Source: an uncultured Acidimicrobiaceae bacterium
GTDB taxonomy: Bacteria > Actinomycetota > Acidimicrobiia > Acidimicrobiales > RAAP-2
DNA length: 7,578 nucleotides
Assembly (NCBI GenBank): GCA_937894805.1
Contig: CALAYR010000063.1
Span: 1 to 7,578 of the forward strand
Direction of reading: 5' to 3'
Numbering within the stretch: position 1 is the first letter of the stretch; every line of letters begins with the position of its first letter. The notes beneath the pieces are model-generated. The model was not told where the DNA came from, ran no database searches, and saw only the letters and a program-made list of their open reading frames with translations. Shown one piece after another: positions 1-6,473 of the stretch. The position numbers and the translations under genes were made by a program.

Positions 1-379
1 CGGCCTGGGCCCCCACCATGAGTCCACCGCCGCCAAGACCTTGAATGGCTCGGAAGATGATGAGCGCAATCATCGAATTCGCGATGCCGCAGAGAATCGA
101 TCCCACGAGGAAGAAGACGATGGAGGCTTGGTACAGATTCTTCCGGCCGTACAGGTCTCCGAGCTTGCCCCACAATGGTGTCGAGACGGTGGAGGCGAGA
201 AGGTAGGCCACGACCACCCAACTCAAGTGATTGGCACCTTGTAGTTCCCCAACAATTGTGGGTAGTGCCGTTGAGACAATCGTGCCGTCGAGCGCCGAGA
301 GAAACATACCGAGCATCAAGGCACCGAAGATGGTGTAGAGCTCTCGCTTGCTTAACTCTTGGGGGCTGGTTTTAGTCAC
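1..379 (-). CDS. MFS drug exporter, DHA2 (EmrB/QacA-like) family, N-terminal part only
   Basis: Partial gene running off the left edge: 126 N-terminal residues of a family usually 450-550 long. Such proteins export drugs or metabolites by proton antiport across the inner membrane. Seen: a short polar N-terminus, TM1 from about residue 15 ending in LDGTIVSTALPTI (motif D1, Asp31), TM2 around SWVVVAYLLASTVS, the cytoplasmic loop motif A GKLGDLYGRKN at residues 71-81, TM3 at about 82-100, and TM4 with the motif B-like RAIQGLGGGG (Arg110). The start is a GTG at 379-377. The ATG at 390 is out of frame and stops after four codons. The Shine-Dalgarno is poor (a GATGGGA run just upstream). It is divergent from nhaA. 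The DHA2 assignment is strong from the motifs; the substrate cannot be inferred. Confidence 0.88.
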   Translation of the reverse strand, partial: MTKTSPQELSKRELYTIFGALMLGMFLSALDGTIVSTALPTIVGELQGANHLSWVVVAYLLASTVSTPLWGKLGDLYGRKNLYQASIVFFLVGSILCGIANSMIALIIFRAIQGLGGGGLMVGAQA

Positions 380-509
380 GGATATCCCATCGGTACGCAG
401 CAGCCGTCGGTACAAGCAGCATGTAGAACGCCGTGTCACCCTAGTCACCAAGAATTAGGCTTTCGTCATTACTAGATCCGTCCGAACTCAGCCGACCCTC
501 CTCACTCGG
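380..509. promoter_or_regulatory. Divergent intergenic region between the MFS exporter and nhaA
   Basis: About 130 bp of noncoding sequence that must hold promoters for both directions. The part at 448-478 is more A+T rich. A weak plus-strand promoter can be drawn: GTGTCA at 433-438, a 17-bp spacer, TAGGCT at 456-461. Each hexamer only partly fits consensus. Two near-direct repeats beginning TCGGTAC (390-404 and 407-421, start-to-start 17 bp) lie just upstream of the MFS start. A small repeat GTCACC occurs at 435-440 and 444-449. No terminator hairpin or RNA gene is visible. The regulatory role is inferred from position only. Confidence 0.45.
390..421. repeat. Pair of imperfect direct repeats upstream of the MFS exporter
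   Basis: TCGGTACGCAGCAG at 390-403 is followed by TCGGTACAAGCAG at 407-419. The first seven bases are identical and the remainder matches with one gap. The copies are 17 bp apart and lie 11-42 bp before the exporter GTG, where a repressor of an efflux gene could bind. No inverted symmetry is evident, so this is not a typical TetR or MarR palindrome. It may be chance. Confidence 0.35.
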
Positions 510-1643
510 GTGCTGCACGCCGAAACGGCGGGTGGCGCCACACTCCTCACCGGACTTCTGGCAGCGCTCACGTGGGCCAATATCAATCCCGACTCCTATC
601 AGCGCCTCTTGAATTGGTCGCTACCCGAGTTCATGCATCACTGGGAGATTGGCACCACCCACTCCCTCGTCGTCAACGGGCTCATGACGCTCTTCTTCTT
701 CGCGATTGGCATCGAACTCAGCCACGAAATCAGAGTCGGCCAGTTGCGTGACACCCGAAAGGCCGTTGCGCCAATCTTGTCGGCGCTGGGCGGCATGCTC
801 GGAACCGTTCTTGTCATTAGCGTCCTGGGCTGGCTCTTCCACAATGCTCCAGCACGATCATCGTGGGGCGTGCCCATGGCGACTGACGTCGCCTTTGCGC
901 TTGGCGTACTCGCGCTCGCCGGCCCACGCATCCCGCGTGAGTTACGGATTTTTCTGTTGACCCTGGCCGTAGCCGACGACATTTTTTCAGTCATCGCGTT
1001 GGCGTTGACTGGGCCTCATGCTCCCAATGCGGGCTGGACCATGACTGCCATTGTGACAGGACTTGTCGTCGCGAAGTTTGCTCGCTTCATTCCCACAGTC
1101 CTCTGGGTCGTCGCACTCATTATCGAATGGCTGCTCTTCACCAAGGCTGGGGTCGAGCCGTCGCTCGCCGGAGTGGTTATTGGCCTCGCCGTCCCATTTC
1201 ATGGCGAGCGGAGCGTCGGTCATCGCCTCGAGATGCCGGTCATGCTCGCTTCGACGTGGCTGGCTCTCCCCCTCTTTGCCTTTGTGGCAACCGGTGTGAC
1301 GTGGAGCGCCATTGAGTGGAACACCAAGGGCTGGCAGTTCGGCCTCTTCCTCATCCTCGCGCGCGGCGTGGGCAAAGTGGTGGGGATCGTGGGTGTCGTG
1401 ATCCTGACGAGGCGTGCGGGAGTTGGCCCGGATCCGTTATTGACGAATTCAATGTTCGTAGGCCTGGCGCTGCTGTGCGCCGTGGGCTTCACCGTGCCTC
1501 TGCTCTTTGCCAGCAACGTTCTTGGCGTACCGTCATCGCTCTACCTCATGGCCACCCTGAGCCTTTTGGTGGCGTCATTGATCTGCGCGATTGTGGGCGT
1601 ACTCATCCTTCGCCGTAGTACCGCGCGAGTCGTGGCAGAGTAG
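510..1643 (+). CDS. nhaA: NhaA-type Na+/H+ antiporter, divergent
   Basis: Inner-membrane antiporter exchanging Na+ (or Li+) for protons in pH and sodium homeostasis; 377 residues, close to the usual length. Family marks: ETAGG at residues 5-9, FAIGIEL at 65-70, ATDVAFALGVLALAG at 124-138 (Asp126 corresponds to E. coli Asp133), the ion-binding pair DD at 156-157 (Asp163/Asp164), GVGKVVGI with Lys289 (Lys300), and LPLFAF at 253-258. The transport core is intact, so it is probably functional. The E. coli pH-sensor residues differ: His225 is Glu216, His253 is Met242, His256 is Met245 and Arg81 is His72. The start is uncertain. GTG 510 is the only usual start codon, but the frame is open back to 459, homologues carry a few more residues before ETAGG, and GTG 510 has no Shine-Dalgarno. 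Probably cotranscribed with the downstream monooxygenase. Confidence 0.9.
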   Translation: MLHAETAGGATLLTGLLAALTWANINPDSYQRLLNWSLPEFMHHWEIGTTHSLVVNGLMTLFFFAIGIELSHEIRVGQLRDTRKAVAPILSALGGMLGTVLVISVLGWLFHNAPARSSWGVPMATDVAFALGVLALAGPRIPRELRIFLLTLAVADDIFSVIALALTGPHAPNAGWTMTAIVTGLVVAKFARFIPTVLWVVALIIEWLLFTKAGVEPSLAGVVIGLAVPFHGERSVGHRLEMPVMLASTWLALPLFAFVATGVTWSAIEWNTKGWQFGLFLILARGVGKVVGIVGVVILTRRAGVGPDPLLTNSMFVGLALLCAVGFTVPLLFASNVLGVPSSLYLMATLSLLVASLICAIVGVLILRRSTARVVAE

Positions 1644-1650
1644 AGGAACT

Positions 1651-1657
1651 AAAGGAG
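1651..1657 (+). promoter_or_regulatory. Strong ribosome binding site deciding the monooxygenase start
   Basis: AAAGGAG lies five bases before ATG 1663. It is the clearest Shine-Dalgarno in the window. It fixes the start at 1663, rather than an in-frame start further upstream inside the nhaA 3' end. Confidence 0.85.
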
Positions 1658-1662
1658 CACCG

Positions 1663-2625
1663 ATGAAGACACGTTTGACGGAAATACTCAAGATTGAACA
1701 CCCCATCATGTTGGCCGGCATGGGTGGCGTTTCCTACTCCGCCCTCTCCGCCGCGGTCTCTAACGCCGGTGGCTACGGGTGCCTCGGTGCCAGCACTATG
1801 AGCTCTGAAGTTCTAGCCGACGAGATCGCTCGCACCAAGGCGGCGACCGACAAGCCGTTCGGCGTTGACCTGCTCACCGCCTTCCCCGACTCGCTCGTTA
1901 AGAACGTAGAGCTCCTCATTGAAGGTGGCGCCACGACGTTCGTGGCCGGACTCGGCGTTCCAACGCACGTCGTGGACCTCTGCCACCAAAACAATGTTCT
2001 CGTCGTTTCCATGTGCGGCAAGGTCGAACACGCCAAGCGCGCCGTGGACGCCGGCTGCGACATTGTCGTAGCCCAGGGCACCGAAGCTGGTGGTCACACC
2101 GGCACCGTTGCGACCTTTCCGCTCGTTCCCATGATCGTTGATGCCGTGGGCCAGGATGTGCCCGTTGTGGCCGCTGGTGGCATCTTCGATGGCCGCGGTC
2201 TCGCCGCCGCTCTGGCCCTCGGCGCCGACGGCGTCTGGATTGGTACGCGCTTTATCGCGACGCTGGAAGCGCGCGTCCTGCCTGGTTTCCGGGAAGGCAT
2301 CATCGCCTCTCGCGAAGACGGCACGATTATCTCCAAGGGTTTCAGTGGCAAGACCATGCGCGTCTTAAAGAACGATCAAACGGCCGAGTACGAACAGAAC
2401 CCTTCGCTCATTCAGCCCTTCCCCCAGCAGCTGATGACCAGCCTGTCTAACGGCACCTTCCACCTCGGTGGTGACGAGACGACGACGGGAGTCGATCCCG
2501 CTCGTGAGGGCTACCCCGCCGGTCAGGCCTCGGGTGCAATTAACTCGGTTGTTTCGGCCGGTTCCATCGTGGCTTCCATGATGGTCGAGGCCGAAGCGGC
2601 CATCGCCCGTATGGCCCAGCTGTAG
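1663..2625 (+). CDS. Nitronate monooxygenase (2-nitropropane dioxygenase family), FMN-dependent
   Basis: A 320-residue cytoplasmic TIM-barrel flavoenzyme. The family oxidises alkyl nitronates, such as the toxin propionate 3-nitronate, to carbonyl compounds and nitrite with O2. Seen: N-terminal HPIMLAGMGGVS (residues 13-24), KPFGVDL (64-70), AQGTEAGGHTG (137-147) with His145 in the position of the catalytic base, phosphate-binding VVAAGGIFDGRG (168-179), ADGVWIGTRF (188-197), and the C-terminal GQASG (287-291). Length and motif order are normal. It begins 19 nt after the nhaA stop and likely shares its transcript. Its stop abuts that of convergent msrA. Members of this superfamily are often annotated as nitronate monooxygenase without proof; FabK-like enoyl reductases and other FMN oxidoreductases share the fold, so the exact substrate is unknown. 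Confidence 0.88.
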   Translation: MKTRLTEILKIEHPIMLAGMGGVSYSALSAAVSNAGGYGCLGASTMSSEVLADEIARTKAATDKPFGVDLLTAFPDSLVKNVELLIEGGATTFVAGLGVPTHVVDLCHQNNVLVVSMCGKVEHAKRAVDAGCDIVVAQGTEAGGHTGTVATFPLVPMIVDAVGQDVPVVAAGGIFDGRGLAAALALGADGVWIGTRFIATLEARVLPGFREGIIASREDGTIISKGFSGKTMRVLKNDQTAEYEQNPSLIQPFPQQLMTSLSNGTFHLGGDETTTGVDPAREGYPAGQASGAINSVVSAGSIVASMMVEAEAAIARMAQL

Positions 2626-3261
2626 TTAGAGCAGCCCTACGGGGCAGCTCACGCCAGTGCCACCAATGCCGCAGTAGCCATTGGGGTTCGCGGTGAGGTA
2701 CTGCTGGTGATACTCCTCGGCAAAGTAGAACGTGTCCGCCGGTGCGACCTCAGTCGTGATCTCGCCAAATCGTGAGGCCGAGAGACGAACCTGGTAGTCC
2801 GCGAGCACTGCACGGGCCTCACGCTCCTGGTCGGCGCCGACAAAATAGATCGCGCTGCGGTACTGCGTCCCCACATCGCCACCTTGACGAAAGCCCTGGG
2901 TGGGATCGTGGTTCTCAAAGAAGATTGCGAGCAACTGACGGAAACTAACGATCGCGGGATCAAAGGCCACCATGACGACCTCGGTGTGGTTCGTCAAACC
3001 CGAGCAGACTTCCTGATACGTCGGATTCGGCGTCTGGCCGCCCTGGTAGCCCGAAGCGGTGACGTAAACGCCCGGCGTTTCGTAGAACTTACGCTCGGCA
3101 CCCCAAAAACAGCCCATGCCGAAGTAGACCAGCTCGATGGCGGCGGGATAGGGGCCGTGCATGGAGACACCCAGCGTGAGATGGTTACGGTCAAGATAAA
3201 TTGCCTCGTCGCGACCGGGCAACGCTTTACTGGGATCGATAATGGCAGCACGAAAACGCAT
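2626..3261 (-). CDS. msrA: Peptide-methionine (S)-S-oxide reductase MsrA
   Basis: Repairs oxidised proteins by reducing methionine-S-sulfoxide, with reducing power from thioredoxin. 211 residues, matching the long E. coli form. Seen: catalytic GCFWGAE with nucleophile Cys51, GYQGGQTPNPTYQEVCSG (71-88), HTEVVMVAFDP (92-102), ENHDPTQGFRQGGDVGTQYR (116-135), and the C-terminal YCGIGGTGVSCP with resolving cysteines Cys197 and Cys206, so the three-cysteine mechanism is complete. The start at 3261 is supported by the N-terminal IDPSKALPGR, which parallels the E. coli N-terminal region (SPADALPGR). There is no clear Shine-Dalgarno. It starts 9 nt after the MFS stop and is probably translated by coupling from that transcript. 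Its last codons form a hairpin shared with the convergent monooxygenase junction. Confidence 0.96.
   Translation of the reverse strand: MRFRAAIIDPSKALPGRDEAIYLDRNHLTLGVSMHGPYPAAIELVYFGMGCFWGAERKFYETPGVYVTASGYQGGQTPNPTYQEVCSGLTNHTEVVMVAFDPAIVSFRQLLAIFFENHDPTQGFRQGGDVGTQYRSAIYFVGADQEREARAVLADYQVRLSASRFGEITTEVAPADTFYFAEEYHQQYLTANPNGYCGIGGTGVSCPVGLL
2629..2650. terminator. UACG-tetraloop hairpin at the convergent junction (possible terminator)
   Basis: GAGC (2629-2632), A, GCCC (2634-2637), loop TACG, GGGC (2642-2645), A, GCTC (2647-2650). This gives two 4-bp GC-rich helices separated by a single A-A mismatch. In plus-strand RNA the loop reads C(UACG)G, a member of the very stable UNCG class. 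It begins three bases after the monooxygenase stop and lies inside the last codons of msrA on the other strand. No U-tract follows on either strand, so classic intrinsic termination is uncertain; it could instead stabilise 3' ends. Confidence 0.45.
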
Positions 3262-3270
3262 AGGCGCAGA

Positions 3271-4689
3271 TTAGGGGCGTCGGGCGCTTCGGACGGCAAC
3301 AAGTAGCGCCAGTACCGCGGGGAAAATCAGCGTGGCAATCGCAATGCGGTTCGACGTTGCGTGGTTGTGGTCCAAAATCACCATGGCCGAGGTGGCGAGC
3401 GCCATGCCAATAGCACTGCCGGCCGCCCGAGCGAGGTTGAGCGTGCCGGAAGCCAGCCCCCGGTCTTCGAGGTGCACGCCCTCCATGACGAGGGAGTTGT
3501 TGGTCGTGTTGGCCGCACCTATAGCGAGGCCAATCAGTACGAGCAGGCCGGCGACAATCTTCCCGTTAGGGGCGACCGAAATCCCCACGAGTGACAGAGC
3601 AATCGTGGCCATTGCTATCTGCTGCACGAGACCGGAGGAGAGTCGGCGGCGAATACGACCACTGAGGGGGGCCATCAGGGCTAGGCCAATGGGAATGGCC
3701 ATGGTGGCCTCACTGGCGTGCACGATCGAGGCTCCGAAATCCTTCTTCACAAAGAAGGGAACGGTCACCAGCAACCCAAAGAAGGAGATGTACGTCAGTA
3801 CGAGCAGGGCGATTGAGAACCGTACTTCAATCATGCGAAACAGCCGTGGCAAGAAGATCGGCGCCTTGGCCCGTCGCTCCACCGGGAAGAGGGCCATCGT
3901 GGCACTAATGCCAATCGCGATGAAGCCCAGCGTCGGTCCGTCCCAACCAATCTTGGCGGCCAGGGTCATGCCTCCGAGAATTCCGGCGGCGGCCGTTGCT
4001 AACACAATGGAGCCCAGCACGTCGAGCGGCGCCTTTGGAGCCACGACTCGTGTGCGAGGCAAGAAGAGCACCGAGGCCACGAGGGCGGCAAAGGCGATTG
4101 GCGCACTGATAAGAAAAATGAAACGCCACGGAATGTGACCGATCAGAAGTCCCCCGACGAAGGGCCCAATGGCTAGCCCGATGGCCTGCGATACCGCCTG
4201 AATACCGAGCGCCGTAGTCCTTTGGTGTTCCTTCACCGAAGCGGTAATGAGGGCGACGGAATTCGCCTGCACCATCGCAATCCCGAGCGCACTCACCGAG
4301 CGGGCAATCAGCAGAATTACGAAGTGGTGGGCCGAGAGCGTCGCCGCCACGGCACCCACCAGAAAGATGATGAAGCCGTCGACGTAGACCCGCTTGCGAC
4401 CAAGGGTGTCAGCGCGACGGCCAAAGAGCAACAGGGTTGCCACCATCACCACGAATGGAGCGAGACCAATCCAGACCACTTCCGACAGCGGTCGCTCCAA
4501 CTTTTCGACCAGCGTCGGATAGGCCACCGTGATGACGCCATTATCAATCTGACTCATCACAGCTCCGAGACAGACGGCCGTAACTGCGAGCCACTCCGCG
4601 TGGCGATACTCGCGAATGCTGCGAGGACGTGCCCGTTCGGCGCGACCGGGCAGTTCTGCCGGTTCGCCTAAGTACTCGGGATATGACAC
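3271..4689 (-). CDS. MFS transporter, DHA2 family (14 TM), drug or metabolite exporter
   Basis: Complete 472-residue proton-driven exporter of the inner membrane. Seen: an Arg-rich cytoplasmic N-terminus of about 30 residues, TM1 with MSQIDNGVITVAYPTL (45-60), motif A GRRADTLGRKR at 90-100, TM4 with IARSVSALGIAMVQANS (128-144), motif C-like GLAIGPFVGG at 171-180 followed by PWRFIFLI (187-194), and a further series of hydrophobic helices to the C-terminus that fits the 14-helix EmrB/QacA layout. The start is GTG at 4689-4687 with little Shine-Dalgarno. Here TM1 reads QIDNGVITVAYPTL, where the left-edge exporter has LDGTIVSTALPTI, so the two are distinct paralogues and not a recent duplication. 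It is the first gene of a likely two-gene unit with msrA. The substrate is unknown. Confidence 0.9.
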   Translation of the reverse strand: MSYPEYLGEPAELPGRAERARPRSIREYRHAEWLAVTAVCLGAVMSQIDNGVITVAYPTLVEKLERPLSEVVWIGLAPFVVMVATLLLFGRRADTLGRKRVYVDGFIIFLVGAVAATLSAHHFVILLIARSVSALGIAMVQANSVALITASVKEHQRTTALGIQAVSQAIGLAIGPFVGGLLIGHIPWRFIFLISAPIAFAALVASVLFLPRTRVVAPKAPLDVLGSIVLATAAAGILGGMTLAAKIGWDGPTLGFIAIGISATMALFPVERRAKAPIFLPRLFRMIEVRFSIALLVLTYISFFGLLVTVPFFVKKDFGASIVHASEATMAIPIGLALMAPLSGRIRRRLSSGLVQQIAMATIALSLVGISVAPNGKIVAGLLVLIGLAIGAANTTNNSLVMEGVHLEDRGLASGTLNLARAAGSAIGMALATSAMVILDHNHATSNRIAIATLIFPAVLALLVAVRSARRP

Positions 4690-4718
4690 GACTTCAGTTT
4701 GTCAGTTTCTGCGGAGGG

Positions 4719-4747
4719 ATTGTGAAAGAGGTGTGGCAGACTGGGAA
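4719..4747 (-). promoter_or_regulatory. Possible promoter for the MFS-msrA unit
   Basis: Read on the minus strand: TTCCCA (4747-4742) and CACAAT (4724-4719) with exactly 17 bp between. Each matches four of six bases of the sigma-70-type consensus. Transcription would start near 4712, leaving a leader of about 23 nt before GTG 4689. Weak, and identified by eye. The 69-bp divergent region must also carry the promoter of the ABC operon; TTGTCA at 4699-4704 on the plus strand is a good -35 but has no convincing -10 partner. Confidence 0.27.
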
Positions 4748-4748
4748 C

Positions 4749-4753
4749 GGAGG
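4749..4753 (+). promoter_or_regulatory. Ribosome binding site of the ABC ATPase gene
   Basis: GGAGG lies five bases before GTG 4759. An in-frame TGA at 4723-4725 excludes any start further upstream, so this site and the GTG define the N-terminus MIEVQHLTKRFG. Confidence 0.8.
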
Positions 4754-4758
4754 TCCAC

Positions 4759-5676
4759 GTGATCGAAGTTCAACATCTCACCAAGCGTTTCGGCGACAAC
4801 CTGGCCGTTGATGATTTGAGTTGCAGCGTCAAGCCCGGCATTGTCACGGGCTTTCTAGGCCCCAACGGTTCGGGGAAATCCACGACGATGCGCCTGATTC
4901 TGGGCCTCAACTCCCCCACCAGTGGCACTGCGACTATCAACGGCCAACGGTTCGCTGAGCTCAAGGCCCCGTTGCGGGAAGTCGGGGCACTTCTCGACGC
5001 CAAGGCTCTCCATCCCGGCCGATCGGCGCGCAATCAACTCGTCGCACTCGCCCTCTCGAACCAAATCAGCCTGAGCCGCGTCGACGAAGTACTCGACATC
5101 GTGGGCTTGACTGACGTCGCCAACCGCCGCGCCGGAGACTTTTCACTAGGCATGAGCCAACGACTCGGTATTGCCTCGGCACTACTGGGCGACCCCGGCA
5201 CGTTGATGTTCGACGAACCCATCAACGGACTCGACCCCGAAGGCATCCGATGGGTGCGTGACTTCTTTCAGCAGCTTGCCGACGAAGGACGTACCGTGCT
5301 CGTGAGCTCACACCTCATGAGTGAAATGGCCCTGACCGCCGATCACTTCATCATCATTGGCCGTGGTCGCATGATTACCGAAGGATCAAAGGAAGAGCTC
5401 GCCCAGAGCGGCACCGGGTCTGTTCACGTGCGCACGCCTTTGCACCAAGCGTTCAAGCAGTTGGTGGTGGAGAAGCAGTGGGAGATGCGCGAAGAGGCGG
5501 ACGCCTTCGTCATCGAAGGAGTGCCCGTGGCCGAGATCGGCGACCTAACGTTCGCCGCCGGAATCCCCCTGCACGAACTCTCGGCCCGCGAAGTCTCCCT
5601 CGAGGACGCATTCATGGCCCTCACGGCCGGATCTGTCGAATACACCGGACGACGTATGCGCAAAGGAAAGCTGTAA
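4759..5676 (+). CDS. ABC transporter ATP-binding protein (BcrA/DrrA-like, partner of an ABC-2 permease)
   Basis: A 305-residue cytoplasmic ATPase that powers the permease encoded next. Seen: A-loop region TKRFG (8-12), Walker A GPNGSGKST at 34-42, signature FSLGMSQRL at 128-136 (the LGMSQ variant normal in this subfamily), Walker B with catalytic Glu in LMFDEPINGLDP (149-160, Glu153), D-loop GLDP, and switch His185 in SSHLMSE. After the nucleotide-binding domain (about 1-215) comes an approximately 90-residue C-terminal extension of the type found in exporters of the bacitracin/daunorubicin group. One ATPase and one permease gene suggest a heterotetramer of two ATPases and two permeases. The stop codon overlaps the next ATG (TAATG), so the pair is translationally coupled. 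The exported substrate is unknown; antibiotic or peptide efflux is a family-based guess. Confidence 0.93.
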   Translation: MIEVQHLTKRFGDNLAVDDLSCSVKPGIVTGFLGPNGSGKSTTMRLILGLNSPTSGTATINGQRFAELKAPLREVGALLDAKALHPGRSARNQLVALALSNQISLSRVDEVLDIVGLTDVANRRAGDFSLGMSQRLGIASALLGDPGTLMFDEPINGLDPEGIRWVRDFFQQLADEGRTVLVSSHLMSEMALTADHFIIIGRGRMITEGSKEELAQSGTGSVHVRTPLHQAFKQLVVEKQWEMREEADAFVIEGVPVAEIGDLTFAAGIPLHELSAREVSLEDAFMALTAGSVEYTGRRMRKGKL

Positions 5677-6470
5677 TGCCCAGAGTTTCCATCATGTCCG
5701 TCATCCGTTCGGAGTTCCTCAAACTTCGAACGCTCCGTTCCACGTGGCTGAGCTTTGCTATCACCGCCGCGCTCACCATCGGCTTCGGCGCCCTGATTAG
5801 CTACTTGACCAAGATGCAGTTCCCAAAAATGTCCTTCATTGAGAAGGCGACCTTTGACCCCATCGCAATATCACTCGTGGGCACCCTCTTCGCCCAGTTC
5901 GCCGTAGGGGTTATTGGGGCCTTGATGATTACCAGTGAGTTTGTCTCTGGTTCAATTCGCACCACCCTGGCTGCCGTGCCTTCGCGGATGCGGGTACTGG
6001 TGGCCAAGGCGGCCGTTCTTAAGTTCAGCGTGCTCATCGTGGGGTTGGCCTCCGCCTTTGCCGCCTTTCTCTTAGGCCAGCTGATTATGAGTGGACCCGG
6101 CATCCCCACAGCGACGCTGGCTGACGCCAACACGCTTCGCGCAGTTCTGCTCGCCGGGCTGTATCTGATGCTCTTGTCGCTGCTCGGTTTTGGCCTCGGT
6201 CTGATTATTCGCCAGACTGCCGGCACGATCAGTGCCTTTGTCTCGATCCTGCTCGTGCTCCCCCTGATTACGTTTCTCCTTCCTGCAGCTTGGCGCGACG
6301 CCATTGCAAAATTTCTGCCGTCGAGTCTCGGCCGGTCCATGATGTCGGCCCCCGGGTCCATCACGGACATCCCCCTCTTCGGCCCCTGGGTCGCCACAGG
6401 CGTCCTCGTTGGCTACGTCGTTCTGCTGATTGGTATCGGGGCCTTCCTTTTCGAACGTCGGGACGTGTAG
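5676..6470 (+). CDS. ABC-2 type transporter permease
   Basis: A 264-residue integral membrane partner of the preceding ATPase. Seen: N-terminal amphipathic segment SVIRSEFLKLRTLRSTW (8-24) leading into TM1 (about 25-43). Further hydrophobic helices lie near residues 63-85 (ISLVGTLFAQFAVGVIGALM) and 110-137, with others at about 155-180, 183-203 and 236-258, giving the usual six. The cytoplasmic loop after TM2, TSEFVSGSIRTTLAAVPSR, is the conserved ABC-2 element thought to contact the ATPase. The start ATG at 5676 shares one base with the upstream stop and has AAAGGAAAG five bases before it. An ATG at 5694 is a possible alternative. The open frame extends upstream to 5478, but that part is an out-of-frame shadow of the ATPase gene. 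The Arg and Asp at the C-terminus (FERRDV) mark the cytoplasmic tail. Confidence 0.92.
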   Translation: MPRVSIMSVIRSEFLKLRTLRSTWLSFAITAALTIGFGALISYLTKMQFPKMSFIEKATFDPIAISLVGTLFAQFAVGVIGALMITSEFVSGSIRTTLAAVPSRMRVLVAKAAVLKFSVLIVGLASAFAAFLLGQLIMSGPGIPTATLADANTLRAVLLAGLYLMLLSLLGFGLGLIIRQTAGTISAFVSILLVLPLITFLLPAAWRDAIAKFLPSSLGRSMMSAPGSITDIPLFGPWVATGVLVGYVVLLIGIGAFLFERRDV

Positions 6471-6473
6471 GGC

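Noticed and set aside
41..375. Two short plus-strand frames at the left edge
   Set aside because: Both are antisense to the N-terminal part of the MFS exporter, whose motifs are unambiguous.
441..475. Inverted CTAGT / ACTAG in the nhaA upstream region
   Set aside because: The arms are only five bases with a 25-base loop, too weak to support a hairpin or operator call.
1591..1662. Upstream extension of the monooxygenase into nhaA
   Set aside because: AAAGGAG before ATG 1663 and the family N-terminus (MKTRLTEILKIEHPI) define the start.
3332..4138. Long open frame (268 codons) on the plus strand
   Set aside because: It lies wholly antisense to the MFS gene, is rich in Arg, Ala, Ser and Thr without family motifs, and is explained by the codon bias of the real gene on the other strand.
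4222..4671. 149-codon plus-strand open frame rich in His and Arg
   Set aside because: Antisense to the MFS N-terminal half; its composition is typical of a reading-frame shadow.
5478..5675. Upstream extension of the permease frame
   Set aside because: It overlaps the ATPase gene in another frame and encodes an Arg-rich stretch. The ATG at 5676 has a good Shine-Dalgarno and gives the normal ABC-2 N-terminus.
5801..6397. 198-codon minus-strand open frame
   Set aside because: Antisense shadow of the ABC-2 permease, with low-complexity composition and no ribosome binding site or recognisable domain.
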